This document shows positions 25,139-33,074 of a stretch of DNA of 64,000 nt, piece by piece; the first letter of the stretch is position 1; each line of letters begins with the position of its first letter. A program made the translations under genes and the position numbers. Source of the DNA: Hymenobacter nivis (GTDB taxonomy: Bacteria > Bacteroidota > Bacteroidia > Cytophagales > Hymenobacteraceae); contig NZ_RCYZ01000002.1 in the NCBI RefSeq assembly GCF_006439025.1, positions 186,753-250,752 of the forward strand. The letters are read 5' to 3'. The notes beneath the pieces were generated by a model that saw nothing but the letters and a program-made list of their open reading frames with translations, searched no databases and had not been told where the DNA came from.

Positions 25139-26320
25139 GTGGATCCTTCCTCTGAAACCGCCCTGGCCGCGCTGCGCCAGCTGCGCAACGACCGCCAAAA
25201 CGGCCTGATTACCGACCGCGACTACGACCGCCGCATCGCCACCCTGCTGCAAGGCCAGAACGCGCCTGCCCTACTAGCCCTGCTGCAAGCCGAAGCTGGG
25301 GCCCCCGCGGCTCCGGCTGCGCCCGCCGCGCCTGCTTCGCCGGTACCTGCGCCGCCCGCACCGGGGCCCAGCCGCGCCGCGCCGCCAATTGCGCCCACGC
25401 CGGACTTCTTGGGAGCCCAAAAACCAACCGTGCCACCCGTTGCGCCAGCGCCGGATTTCATCGGCTCGAAACGGCCCGCCGCGGCCGCCGCGGCCCCGCC
25501 CGTGCCGCCGGTTGTGGCCCCGCCGCCCTCCGCGGTGGAGGACGAGGGTGCCGCCGAACTAGGGGCCCCACCGGCCGGCTCGTCGGCGCTGAATTACGTG
25601 CTCATTGGCGGCGGCGTGCTGCTGCTGGTGCTGCTGGTGGCCTACCTGATGAGCGGTCCGCGGGCCTCTGAGCACCTCACCAGCGGCAGCCGCACCGCCG
25701 CCGACAGCACCGCCGCGGCCCCCGAAGTAGGGCCCCAGGCCCCGCAGCTGGAGCGCCCGCCCGTGGCCGCCCCCGAAACCGTGCGGGTGTTCCCCCAAAC
25801 TGCTCCCATCACCCCGCCGGTGGACAGCACCGCCCAGGCCCCCGCAGCGGCCGACACTACGGCCGTGCCCGCCGCCACAGCCGCCGCGCCCGCCGCCGCC
25901 AGCGCCCCCGAAGCTACCCCCGCAGCCGCCGAGCAAGCCGTGCGCGGGGCCCTGGCCAGCTACTACGCCGACCTGCAAGCCGCGCCCTTCGACGCCGGGG
26001 GCCACTTCGCGCCCGCCGTCGAGCGGTTTCTGCTGCTGCGCGGTACTACCCCCGCCGCCATCGCCGAGAACTTGGCCACCAATCACTTCCCCGAGTTTCA
26101 GGACTACCAGGCCAGCATTGCGCCGGGCTCATTGCGCGTAAGTGCCCCGGTGGCCGACGGCTCGCGCACCGCCACCTACACCGAAGTGGCCCGCTCGTTC
26201 CGGCCCACGCTCCAGCAGCACCAGCAAACCCGCACCCAAGTGCGCGTCCGCTTCACGCCCGACTACAAAATCGACTACCTGCGCCAGGAAAAAGTCATCG
26301 AAAACACGCTGACGCCGTAG
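25139..26320 (+). CDS. Single-span protein with Pro/Ala-rich linkers, unknown function
   Basis: A 393-residue protein starting with GTG at 25139. Residues ~5-42 form a short helical unit (ALAALRQLRNDRQNGLITDRD) resembling a SHOCT-like motif. A Pro/Ala linker follows that repeats the phrase APTPDFLG / APAPDFIG, then one membrane helix (~155-172, NYVLIGGGVLLLVLLVAYLM), a second Ala/Pro linker, and a C-terminal globular domain (~275-393) with the pattern of an NTF2-like fold (LASYYADLQAAPFDAGGHFA). The order suggests a cytoplasmic N-terminus and a periplasmic sensor-like domain. It follows the coiled-coil gene by 13 bases. Confidence 0.65.
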   Translation: MDPSSETALAALRQLRNDRQNGLITDRDYDRRIATLLQGQNAPALLALLQAEAGAPAAPAAPAAPASPVPAPPAPGPSRAAPPIAPTPDFLGAQKPTVPPVAPAPDFIGSKRPAAAAAAPPVPPVVAPPPSAVEDEGAAELGAPPAGSSALNYVLIGGGVLLLVLLVAYLMSGPRASEHLTSGSRTAADSTAAAPEVGPQAPQLERPPVAAPETVRVFPQTAPITPPVDSTAQAPAAADTTAVPAATAAAPAAASAPEATPAAAEQAVRGALASYYADLQAAPFDAGGHFAPAVERFLLLRGTTPAAIAENLATNHFPEFQDYQASIAPGSLRVSAPVADGSRTATYTEVARSFRPTLQQHQQTRTQVRVRFTPDYKIDYLRQEKVIENTLTP

Positions 26321-26569
26321 CTGGGGCCCCTGGCCCAGAGTAGAACGGCCCGGGCTGCCGGCTCTCAGCTGGCTGCCTGGTAATCGCTGGGCAGTCACCC
26401 AGCAGCAGGGGCCCCAAGTACTCATGGCTTGCCCGCACGGGAATGTCGGAATAACATTTCACGCATTAAGCCAGCCCCCTAGCGGCACTTGTAAAATAGC
26501 CGCGCCCCGCCGAAACATTGCGCCCCGCCGCGGCTGTTTCGCAAGCTGGATGACCCCGTTCCTGCCCCC
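26321..26569. other. Intergenic region, nothing recognised
   Basis: 249 bases between two rightward genes. GGGGCCCC-type palindromes occur at both ends of the first half, and the composition becomes mixed near 26440-26520. No open frame of note, terminator or clear promoter was seen. Confidence 0.4.
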
Positions 26570-27661
26570 ATGCGTTTGCCCCGTTTCGTTTTGCCAAGCC
26601 ATAGGGCCCTGCGCCCGGCTTGGTGGTGGCCCGTCGCCCTGCTGGCCTGCACCAGCTGCATTAGCTGGCTGAAGCCCGCCCACAAATTCGCGGCTTCCGC
26701 CTCCCCAGCAGTTCCCGACTACGCCCAGGAAAGCGCCTGGGCTGCCCTGCCCACCCGCCGCGATTCGGCCGATGCCCTGCCCCATGCCGCCAGCCTGCGC
26801 GACCGCCAGGCCACGGCCGCCGCTGATGTGTTCTTCATCCACCCCACCAGCTACTACTGGCGCGGCAGCTGGAACGCCGCCGTGGGCAACGCCCGCCTCA
26901 ACCGCTACACCGACCGCACCACCATCTTCAACCAGGCCAGCGTGTTCAACGCGGCGGCCCGCGTCTACGCCCCACGCTACCGGCAGGCCACGCTGTACTC
27001 GTTTTTTGACAAGCAGGGCCCCAGCGGCCAGCAGGCCCTTGACCTGGCCTATGCCGACGTGAAGGCCGCTTTCCAGTACTACCTCGCCCACTACAACCAG
27101 GGCCGGCCCCTCATCATCGCCGGCCATAGCCAGGGCGGCACCCACGCCACGCGCCTGCTCCACGACTTTTTCGACCACGACCCCGCGCTGCGCAAACGCC
27201 TCGTCGCCGCCTACCTCATCGGTTGCCAAGCAAAAACCAACGAATACCAAATCCTTCGTCCCTGTGCCGATTCGCTGGCCACTGGTTGCTACGTGGCCTG
27301 GAACACCTCCGAGCGCGGTTTCGACTACCCGCCCTACCACGGCCTGGCCGTCGTCAACCCCCTCACCTGGACGCTCGACACCGCCAGGGCCCCTGCGGCC
27401 CTCAACCGTGGCGGCGTCGGCCCGCACCTGAAGCGCATCGACGCCCACGTGACCGACGCCCAAATCCACCGCGGCCTGCTCTGGATTACGCCGCCCCAGG
27501 TTCGCGGCTACCCCCGCTTCCTCCTCCCCGGCTACCCCGAGCTGCGCCACTCCTTCCACGCCGCCGACATCGGCCTGTTCTACATGAACATCCGGGAGAA
27601 TGCCACGGCCCGGGTGCGGGCCTGGCAGCGGGCTACGATAAAGCCCACATTAGTGCGATAA
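26570..27661 (+). CDS. DUF3089 α/β-hydrolase lipoprotein
   Basis: A 363-residue protein of the DUF3089 family, an α/β-hydrolase group. After a charged start, VALLACTSC forms a lipobox, predicting a lipid-anchored Cys near residue 27. The catalytic nucleophile elbow is GHSQGG (about residue 184-189) and family landmarks are ADVFFIHPTSYYWRGSWNA, YAPRYRQATLYSF, YLAHYNQGRPLIIAGHSQGG and GFDYPPYHGLAVVNPLTW. Substrate unknown; an ester or peptide bond is likely. Its 3' end overlaps the convergent small membrane protein gene by 29 bases. Confidence 0.88.
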   Translation: MRLPRFVLPSHRALRPAWWWPVALLACTSCISWLKPAHKFAASASPAVPDYAQESAWAALPTRRDSADALPHAASLRDRQATAAADVFFIHPTSYYWRGSWNAAVGNARLNRYTDRTTIFNQASVFNAAARVYAPRYRQATLYSFFDKQGPSGQQALDLAYADVKAAFQYYLAHYNQGRPLIIAGHSQGGTHATRLLHDFFDHDPALRKRLVAAYLIGCQAKTNEYQILRPCADSLATGCYVAWNTSERGFDYPPYHGLAVVNPLTWTLDTARAPAALNRGGVGPHLKRIDAHVTDAQIHRGLLWITPPQVRGYPRFLLPGYPELRHSFHAADIGLFYMNIRENATARVRAWQRATIKPTLVR

Positions 27662-27935
27662 TTGCCACCGGCACGAAAGAGCCCAAACTGAATCCACTGG
27701 CTGCTTGCTTTTCTCGCGTGCCCATAAGCACGATGAGAACAACCAAGTTGGTCAGAACAAAATAGCCCATTGCTTCCACCGAAGCGCTTGGTGGCGAGCC
27801 ATGTATAGAAAAACTGCTCAGCAGTAATATCACTCCTATAACGCTATTCACTACAAACGAACCCGCCGCCCACAGCATCCATTTGAAAGAGGACGGCTGG
27901 GGCCCTTGGTTTGAATGCTGCTGATTTATACTCAT
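27633..27935 (-). CDS. Small membrane protein, unknown function
   Basis: A 100-residue protein starting at ATG 27935 (MSINQQHSNQGPQPSSFKWM) with three hydrophobic segments: MLWAAGSFVVNSVIGVILLL, GYFVLTNLVVLIVLMG and SFVPVAIIALMWAL. Its DNA is clearly less GC-rich than the genes around it, which could mean recent arrival. The frame is open further upstream but that part crosses the tsf terminator. It overlaps the DUF3089 gene tail to tail. No family recognised. Confidence 0.6.
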   Translation of the reverse strand: MSINQQHSNQGPQPSSFKWMLWAAGSFVVNSVIGVILLLSSFSIHGSPPSASVEAMGYFVLTNLVVLIVLMGTREKQAASGFSLGSFVPVAIIALMWALS

Positions 27936-27949
27936 TCGATGAAATAATA

Positions 27950-27983
27950 AAAAAAGCCCGCTGGCGCAATGCCAGCGGGCTTT
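27950..27983 (-). terminator. Terminator of the rplM-rpsI-rpsB-tsf operon
   Basis: On the minus strand an AGCCCGCTGGC/GCCAGCGGGCT stem with a five-base loop is followed by an uninterrupted T run, 22 bases after the tsf stop. It is strong in this direction and weaker on the plus strand. Confidence 0.85.
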
Positions 27984-28004
27984 CAATTTAACTAAAAGCG
28001 GCAA

Positions 28005-28841
28005 TTAAGCGCCGATAGCCACACGCTTGAAGTCCGAAACCGTCATGCCTTTCGACGTGCCGTCGAGCAGCTGGGCGATGGTCTTCGAGTTGTCCTTCAC
28101 GAATTCCTGGTTCAGGAGCGTGTTGTCTTTGTAGAACTTGTTGAGCTTGCCCTGGGCGATTTTCTCCAGCATGGCCTCGGGCTTGCCTTCGGCACGCGCC
28201 TGCTCCTTGCCAATTTCAATCTCGCGCTCCACGGTAGCCGAGTCCACGCCGTCTTTGTCCACGGCAACGGGCTTCATGGCCACAATTTGCATGGCCACGT
28301 CGCGGCCCACCTCGGCGGTGTCGGCGCTGCCCACGTTCTTCAAGCCCACGAGCACGCCCTTTTTGTTGTCGGAGTGGATGTACGAAGCCACTTTCTCGGC
28401 TTCCAGCGTGGCGTAGGTCACGTCCAGCTTCTCGCCAATTTTGCCCATCAGGTCGGTGATGTGCTCCTGCACGCTGCGGCCATCGGCTTCCTTGGCGTCC
28501 AGCAGGTCTGCTTTGGTAACGGCTTTGGTACGCACAGCGGCGTCCAAAATCTGCTGCACCAGCTCGCGGAAGTTGGCCACTTTGGCCACCGACTCGGTTT
28601 CGCAGGCCAGGGCCACCAGCTTGCCGCTGGTGCCGTCGGCGCTCACGTTCACGAGCACCAAGCCTTCGGAGGTTTCGTTCTCGGCGCGCTTGTCGGCGAT
28701 TTTCTGGCCCTGCTTGCGCAGGATGTCGCGGGCGGCTTCGAAGTCGCCGTCGGCTTCCACGAGGGCTTTCTTGCAATCCATCATGCCCGCACCGGTCATG
28801 GTGCGGAGCTTGTTTACGTCTGCGGCGGTAATTGCGGCCAT
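28005..28841 (-). CDS. tsf: Elongation factor Ts
   Basis: Guanine-nucleotide exchange factor for EF-Tu. The 278-residue sequence begins AAITAADVNKLRTMTGAGMM with the invariant CKKALVEADGDFEAA, followed by the LRKQGQKIADKRA linker, and carries the core dimerisation domain (HITDLMGKIGEKLDVTYATL, DVAMQIVAMKP) and the C-terminal helix LNKFYKDNTLLNQEFVKD. It is the last gene of a four-gene ribosomal operon, 101 bases after rpsB. Confidence 0.98.
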   Translation of the reverse strand: MAAITAADVNKLRTMTGAGMMDCKKALVEADGDFEAARDILRKQGQKIADKRAENETSEGLVLVNVSADGTSGKLVALACETESVAKVANFRELVQQILDAAVRTKAVTKADLLDAKEADGRSVQEHITDLMGKIGEKLDVTYATLEAEKVASYIHSDNKKGVLVGLKNVGSADTAEVGRDVAMQIVAMKPVAVDKDGVDSATVEREIEIGKEQARAEGKPEAMLEKIAQGKLNKFYKDNTLLNQEFVKDNSKTIAQLLDGTSKGMTVSDFKRVAIGA

Positions 28842-28870
28842 TAGAGTAAGTGGGGGTTGGGTGTAGAATC

Positions 28871-28921
28871 AAAAAGAAGAAGGGAACCCCCGGAGCCAAC
28901 TGCTTCGCGAAGGTTCCCTTC
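28871..28921 (-). terminator. Hairpin with T-rich tail between rpsB and tsf
   Basis: GAAGGGAACC (28879-28888) and GGTTCCCTTC (28912-28921) form a 10-bp stem; read on the minus strand the stem is followed by TTCTTTTT. Being inside the operon, it is probably a partial terminator or processing site that lowers tsf relative to rpsB. Confidence 0.5.
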
Positions 28922-28942
28922 TTTCAAAGAGCGAAAAGGCGC

Positions 28943-29710
28943 TTATTCCTCGTCGGCAGCAGTTTTCTCGGCAATGGCGGCTTCGTCGGCCTCCTTGCGG
29001 TCGGCGTCCTCTTTGTCCACCTTGCGCTCCGATAGGCCTTCTTCAATCGCCTTGCCGATCACGCCCACGATGAGCTGGATCGACTTCGAGGCATCGTCGT
29101 TGGCGGGAATCGGGAACTGCACCAGCTCGGGGTTCGAGTTGGTATCGCAGATGGCGAACACCGGAATGCCCAGTTTCTGAGCTTCTTTCACGGCGATGTG
29201 CTCGCGCTTCACGTCCACCACGAACAGGGCGGCGGGCAGGCGGCCGAGGTCGGCGATGCCACCCAGCACGCGGTCGAGCTTGGCGCGCTCACGCGACATC
29301 ATCAGCTTCTCGCGCTTGGCGAGGGCGGCGTAGGCCGTGTTCTCTTTCACCATCTTGTCGATGGTCGACATTTTCTTCAGCGACTTGCGCACCGTGGCGA
29401 AGTTGGTGAGCATGCCACCCAGCCACCGGTCGGTGACGAAGGGCATCTTTAGGCGCTCGGCTTCGGTGGTCACAATCTCCTGCGCCTGCTTTTTGGTGGC
29501 CACAAACATGATTTTGCGGCCGCTTTTGGCGATGTTGCGGATGGCGGTGGAGGCGTACTCCAGCGAAACCAGCGTTTTGTTCAGGTCGATGATGTGGATG
29601 CCGTTCTTCTCCATGAAGATGTACGGCGCCATTTTGGGATCCCACTTGCGGGTGAGGTGACCAAAATGCGAGCCTGCTTCGAGCAGGTCTTTATAGGTTG
29701 TCTGAGCCAT
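28943..29710 (-). CDS. rpsB: 30S ribosomal protein S2
   Basis: A 255-residue S2 protein. It starts MAQTTYKDLLEAGSHFGHLT with the S2 signature GSHFGH and the KWDPKMAPYIFMEKNGIHII segment, and continues with FVATKKQAQEIV, DRWLGGMLTNFATVRKS and AVKEAQKLGIPVFAICDTN. A charged Glu/Lys/Asp tail of about 30 residues is typical for Bacteroidota. It lies 19 bases after rpsI. Confidence 0.98.
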   Translation of the reverse strand: MAQTTYKDLLEAGSHFGHLTRKWDPKMAPYIFMEKNGIHIIDLNKTLVSLEYASTAIRNIAKSGRKIMFVATKKQAQEIVTTEAERLKMPFVTDRWLGGMLTNFATVRKSLKKMSTIDKMVKENTAYAALAKREKLMMSRERAKLDRVLGGIADLGRLPAALFVVDVKREHIAVKEAQKLGIPVFAICDTNSNPELVQFPIPANDDASKSIQLIVGVIGKAIEEGLSERKVDKEDADRKEADEAAIAEKTAADEE

Positions 29711-29729
29711 GATAAAGGTCCTCCTGGTT

Positions 29730-30116
29730 TTAGCGTTTCGAGAACTGGAACGAACGACGGGCTTTGCGCTTGCCGAACTTCTTGCGTTCCACCATCCGCG
29801 GGTCGCGGGTCAGGAAACCTTCTTTTTTCAGCGCCGGGCGAGTTTCCTCGTTGTCGCTCACCAAAGCTTTGGTGATGGCCAAACGGATGGCTTCGGCCTG
29901 AGCCGAAATGCCGCCGCCTTTCACGTTCACCTTGATGTCGTACTGGCCGACTTGCTCAAGAATTGCGAGGGGTTGGTTCACGACGTTTTCCAGCAACTCG
30001 TTGCTGAAGTACGTTTTCATGTCCCGGTCGTTGATAGTGATATTCCCTTGCCCGGCCTGCATGTAAATGCGGGCCACCGAGGTTTTTCTTCTACCAGAGG
30101 TGTTGGTAATTGCCAT
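29730..30116 (-). CDS. rpsI: 30S ribosomal protein S9
   Basis: A 128-residue S9 protein: GRRKTSVARIYMQAGQGNIT at the start, GGGISAQAEAIRLAITKAL in the middle and the C-terminal RMVERKKFGKRKARRSFQFS whose arginine tail reaches the decoding centre. Follows rplM by 38 bases. Confidence 0.98.
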   Translation of the reverse strand: MAITNTSGRRKTSVARIYMQAGQGNITINDRDMKTYFSNELLENVVNQPLAILEQVGQYDIKVNVKGGGISAQAEAIRLAITKALVSDNEETRPALKKEGFLTRDPRMVERKKFGKRKARRSFQFSKR

Positions 30117-30154
30117 TTAGTGAAAAATTTAAAAAGCCTGGGGCCTTAGTTGGC

Positions 30155-30607
30155 CTACAGGTTGGTGAGTTCGATGGGTTGGGGCTGCTGGGCCTCGTGG
30201 GGGTGCTCGGTACCGGCGTACACGTACATGTTGCGGTACTGGGCGGCGCCCAGCTTGTTGCCTTGCAGCATGCCTTTTACGGCGTGCTCAATTACGCGGC
30301 GCGAGTCGCGGTTCATCTGCTCGCGCACCGTGCGGCGCTTCTGGCCGCCGGGGTAGCCCGAGTGCGAGATGTACACCTTCTCGGTCATCTTCTTGCCCGT
30401 CAGGCGCACCTGGTCAGCGTTGAGGACGATAACGTTGTCGCCGCAATCGGAATTGGGGGTGAACGACGGCTTATGCTTGCCGCGCAGGATGTTGGCAATC
30501 TGGCTGCACACGCGGCCCAGCGGGGCTACGCTGGCGTCGACGATAACCCAGCTTTTCTGGGCGTTGGCCTTGTTGACGTGGGTCGTCTTGAAGCTCAGGT
30601 GGTCCAT
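30155..30607 (-). CDS. rplM: 50S ribosomal protein L13
   Basis: A 150-residue L13 protein: VIVDASVAPLGRVCSQIANI near the start, the signature HSGYPGGQKRRTVREQM and VIEHAVKGMLQGNKLGAAQY, and VYAGTEHPHEAQQP at the end. First gene of the operon, with a consensus promoter and a hairpin in its leader. Confidence 0.98.
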   Translation of the reverse strand: MDHLSFKTTHVNKANAQKSWVIVDASVAPLGRVCSQIANILRGKHKPSFTPNSDCGDNVIVLNADQVRLTGKKMTEKVYISHSGYPGGQKRRTVREQMNRDSRRVIEHAVKGMLQGNKLGAAQYRNMYVYAGTEHPHEAQQPQPIELTNL

Positions 30608-30646
30608 GAGTCGGAAATATAGGTAGGCTAAACAATTGAAAATAAA

Positions 30647-30669
30647 CCCGAAGCCGGTTGGGCTTCGGG
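30647..30669 (-). promoter_or_regulatory. Leader hairpin of the L13/S9 operon
   Basis: CCCGAAGCC (30647-30655) pairs with GGCTTCGGG (30661-30669) in the rplM leader, and on the minus strand the stem is followed by TTTATTTT. The fold looks like an attenuator and could serve feedback control by a ribosomal protein, as leaders of such operons often do; this is inference. Confidence 0.55.
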
Positions 30670-30680
30670 AAAAACGGACA

Positions 30681-30711
30681 CAAAGGTACCTTTTTCTGCC
30701 CAGATTACCAA
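30681..30711 (-). promoter_or_regulatory. Promoter of the rplM operon
   Basis: Minus-strand TTGG (30711-30708), 19 bases, then TACCTTTG (30688-30681), an exact Bacteroidota -7 match. Transcription should start near 30675, directly before the leader hairpin. Confidence 0.8.
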
Positions 30712-30744
30712 GTAGTATTCAGGATTTTGTCTTGCCGGGGCCCC

Positions 30745-30752
30745 TACTTTTG
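30745..30752 (+). promoter_or_regulatory. -7 box TACTTTTG of the membrane glycosyltransferase gene
   Basis: Exact TAnnTTTG match 30 bases before the ATG at 30783; TTTTG at 30725-30729 is a possible -33 box with a slightly short spacing. It stands back to back with the rplM promoter. Confidence 0.65.
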
Positions 30753-30782
30753 CGCACCTTCCCCCTTTGCTGCCCCCGTTCC

Positions 30783-32249
30783 ATGGTTTCGCTCCGCCCC
30801 GCCCCCGACGATTTTGCTGGCTCTGGCCGCGTGGCCCGTGGGCTGCTGCTGCTGGGGCTGTTGGTGTCGGTGGCCTTCGTGTTCATCACCCAAAACCCCT
30901 ACGATACCGGCGACAGCATCCAGCACTACTTGTACGCCCGCTTTGCCCCGCAGCACCCCCTGAACCTGCTGCACTCGTGGGCTAAGCCGTTTTTTACGCT
31001 GGTTATGTTGGGCCCCGCGCAGCTCGGCTACCGGGCGCTGATGCTGTTTCAGTGCGGGCTGGTGGCGACTTCGGCCTGGCTGAGCTACCGCACGGCGCGG
31101 GGTTTGGGCGTGCCCTACGCGGCGCTGGCCATCCTGTGCTGCTACGCGGCCCCCGATTATTTCCGCATCCAGTTCTCGGGCCTCACGGAGCCGCTCTTCG
31201 GGCTGGTGCTGGTGGGCGGCGTGGCGCTGGCGGTGGCTGGGCGCCCGGCGTGGTCGGCGGCGCTGGTGTCGTGGCTGCCGTTTGTGCGCTCGGAAGGCTT
31301 CATCCTGCTGGGCCTCTGGGTGCTGTACCTGGGGTGGCAGCGGCAGTGGCGGGCGCTGCCGCTATTGCTGCTGGGCTACGCCGTGTACAGCGCCGTGGGG
31401 GCCCTGGTGCTGCACGCGCCGGGCTGGGTGTTCGGGCAAAACGCCTACCCCACCATCTCAACCTACGGGCACGGCGGTTGGGGCCAGTTTGCGGTGGGGT
31501 TGTTTTACTTGCTAGGCTGGGTAATTGGGACCCTGGCGGTGCTGGGCGGCGGGCAGCTGCTGGCGCGCGCCGCGCGCCGCGCCAGTTGGCGGCTGCCCTC
31601 GTTCCGGGCTGAGCTGCTGCTCGTGTACGGCTGCGTGGCGGTGTTTGTGGCGGCCCACACCTTGTTCTGGGTGTTCGGCATTTTTGGGTCGGCGGGCCTG
31701 GTACGGGTGCTGGCCTCGATGACGCCCCTGCTGGCCATTATTGCCCTGCGCGGCCTGGAGGTGGTGTGCGCCCTGGGCCGCACGCCCGCTGTGCGCCAGC
31801 GCATTGCCCTGGGCGCGGCCGCGCTGATGGTGGGGTTTCTCTTCACGGGGCTGCGCATGGGGCTACGCTGGCAGCGCGACTTCGCTGCGCCCGGCGACCT
31901 GGCCCTGGCCGAGCAGGCTGCCGCCTGGTACCGGCAGCAGCCCGGGGCCCCGGTGCGCTCCGTGGTGCTCGATCACCCGGGCATCGCCCTGGCCCTGGGC
32001 GTGGATGTGTTTGACCGCCAGGCCCGGCCCCTCGCATTTGCCGACGGCCACCCCAGCGTGGCTCAGTTGCCGGTGGGCACCCTGGTATTTTGGGACGAGT
32101 GGTTTAGCGTGGTGGAGGGCGGCTTGCCGCTCGAAATGCTGGCCACCGACCCGCACTTCCGGCAGCGCTGGGCCGGGGCCCAACTGCGCCAGGCCGACAA
32201 CCCCGGCCGGGGCGTGGCACGCCTCGTGGTGTTCGAGAAAGTGCGCTAG
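30783..32249 (+). CDS. Multi-span membrane protein, GT-C glycosyltransferase-like
   Basis: A 488-residue integral membrane protein with about 10-11 helices. The first loop carries ITQNPYDTGDSIQHYLYARF, an acidic motif (Asp-rich) at the place where GT-C glycosyltransferases (ArnT/PMT-like) hold their catalytic Asp, then LHSWAKPFFTLVMLGPAQLG and IQFSGLTEPLFGLVLVGG, also usual in such enzymes. The C-terminal ~90 residues form a soluble domain (AAAWYRQQPGAPVRSVVLDH). It probably transfers a sugar or related group from a lipid carrier outside the inner membrane; the substrate is unknown. The frame opens at 30636, but the promoter at 30745 rules out those starts. Confidence 0.7.
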   Translation: MVSLRPAPDDFAGSGRVARGLLLLGLLVSVAFVFITQNPYDTGDSIQHYLYARFAPQHPLNLLHSWAKPFFTLVMLGPAQLGYRALMLFQCGLVATSAWLSYRTARGLGVPYAALAILCCYAAPDYFRIQFSGLTEPLFGLVLVGGVALAVAGRPAWSAALVSWLPFVRSEGFILLGLWVLYLGWQRQWRALPLLLLGYAVYSAVGALVLHAPGWVFGQNAYPTISTYGHGGWGQFAVGLFYLLGWVIGTLAVLGGGQLLARAARRASWRLPSFRAELLLVYGCVAVFVAAHTLFWVFGIFGSAGLVRVLASMTPLLAIIALRGLEVVCALGRTPAVRQRIALGAAALMVGFLFTGLRMGLRWQRDFAAPGDLALAEQAAAWYRQQPGAPVRSVVLDHPGIALALGVDVFDRQARPLAFADGHPSVAQLPVGTLVFWDEWFSVVEGGLPLEMLATDPHFRQRWAGAQLRQADNPGRGVARLVVFEKVR

Positions 32250-32308
32250 TTGTTCGTTGTCAGTTGTCCGTTTTTAGGGTCTGAATTTAGTAACTGACAA
32301 CGAACAAC
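32249..32308. repeat. Inverted repeat of TTGTC-type units after the GT-C gene
   Basis: A 17-base arm at 32249-32265 (beginning GTTGTTCGTTGTC) is perfectly complementary to 32292-32308, with 26 bases between, and partial further copies (TTGTCCG, CAACTGACAACC) flank it. It begins at the stop codon of the membrane gene and lies between convergent genes, so it may also work as a terminator. Style matches the other short-unit palindromes at 36045, 41035 and inside hrpB. Confidence 0.7.
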
Positions 32309-32322
32309 TGACAACCAAACCC

Positions 32323-33036
32323 CTAGCGGTTCTGGGCCAGCACGTCCACCAGCACCCGGAAGTCCTTGGGGTAGGGGGCTTCCACGGCAATTTCTTCGCC
32401 CCCGAGGCCTGCGAATTGCAGGCGCATGGCGTGCAGGGCAAAGCGCTTGATGAACGGCTGCTCGGTCTCGCCCTCCTTAAGGTTGAACTTCTTTTTGAGC
32501 GACGAGAGGAAAAAATCTTCCCCGCCGTACATGCCGTCGCCCACGATGGGGGCCTGGAGGTACTGCAAGTGCAACCGGATTTGGTGCATGCGGCCGGTCA
32601 CGGGCTCGGCCAGCACCAGGGAGTGGCGGGCATAATTATCGAGCGTGGTGAAGTAAGTTTCGGCCTCCTTGCCCTTGTAGGCGAGGCGGGCCTTGCCGCG
32701 GGTGGTGGTTTCAATGTGGCGGTCCACGAGCTGGTGCTCCAGGCGCGGGGTGCCCCACACCACGGCGTGGTACTGCTTTTTCACCTCCCGGTTCTCAAAC
32801 TGCATGGCCAGGTGGCGGTAGGCCTCGGGGTGCTTGGCGAAGGCCAGGGCCCCGCTGGTGTCGCGGTCGAGGCGGTGGGCGGCCTGGATGTCGTCGTAGT
32901 GCTGGCGCGCCATGCGCAGCATGTTGGGGGCCCCGCCCACCCGCTCGTCGAGGGTGGCCAGAAAGGGCGGCTTGTTGACGACGAGGTAGTCGTCGCTTTC
33001 GAACAGGATCAGGTCGGCGAAATTCGGGAGCTTCAT
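32323..33036 (-). CDS. RluA-family pseudouridine synthase
   Basis: A 237-residue enzyme that converts uridine to pseudouridine in rRNA or tRNA. The catalytic motif is AAHRLDRDTSGALAFAK (Asp near residue 58), preceded by YLVVNKPPFLATLDERVGG and followed by GRMHQIRLHLQYLQAPIVGD, both family standards. No S4 RNA-binding domain is present. RNA target is unknown. It follows the histidine-kinase gene by 38 bases and may be cotranscribed with it. Confidence 0.92.
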   Translation of the reverse strand: MKLPNFADLILFESDDYLVVNKPPFLATLDERVGGAPNMLRMARQHYDDIQAAHRLDRDTSGALAFAKHPEAYRHLAMQFENREVKKQYHAVVWGTPRLEHQLVDRHIETTTRGKARLAYKGKEAETYFTTLDNYARHSLVLAEPVTGRMHQIRLHLQYLQAPIVGDGMYGGEDFFLSSLKKKFNLKEGETEQPFIKRFALHAMRLQFAGLGGEEIAVEAPYPKDFRVLVDVLAQNR

Positions 33037-33074
33037 AAGGGCCCCAAAGGTACGGCTGGGGGCCCCGCCCCGGG

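Noticed and set aside
25300-25960. Tandem repeats in the Pro/Ala-rich gene as a DNA satellite
   Set aside because: The repetition is codon-level Ala/Pro low complexity with only two similar PDF(L/I)G phrases; it is explained by the protein linker.
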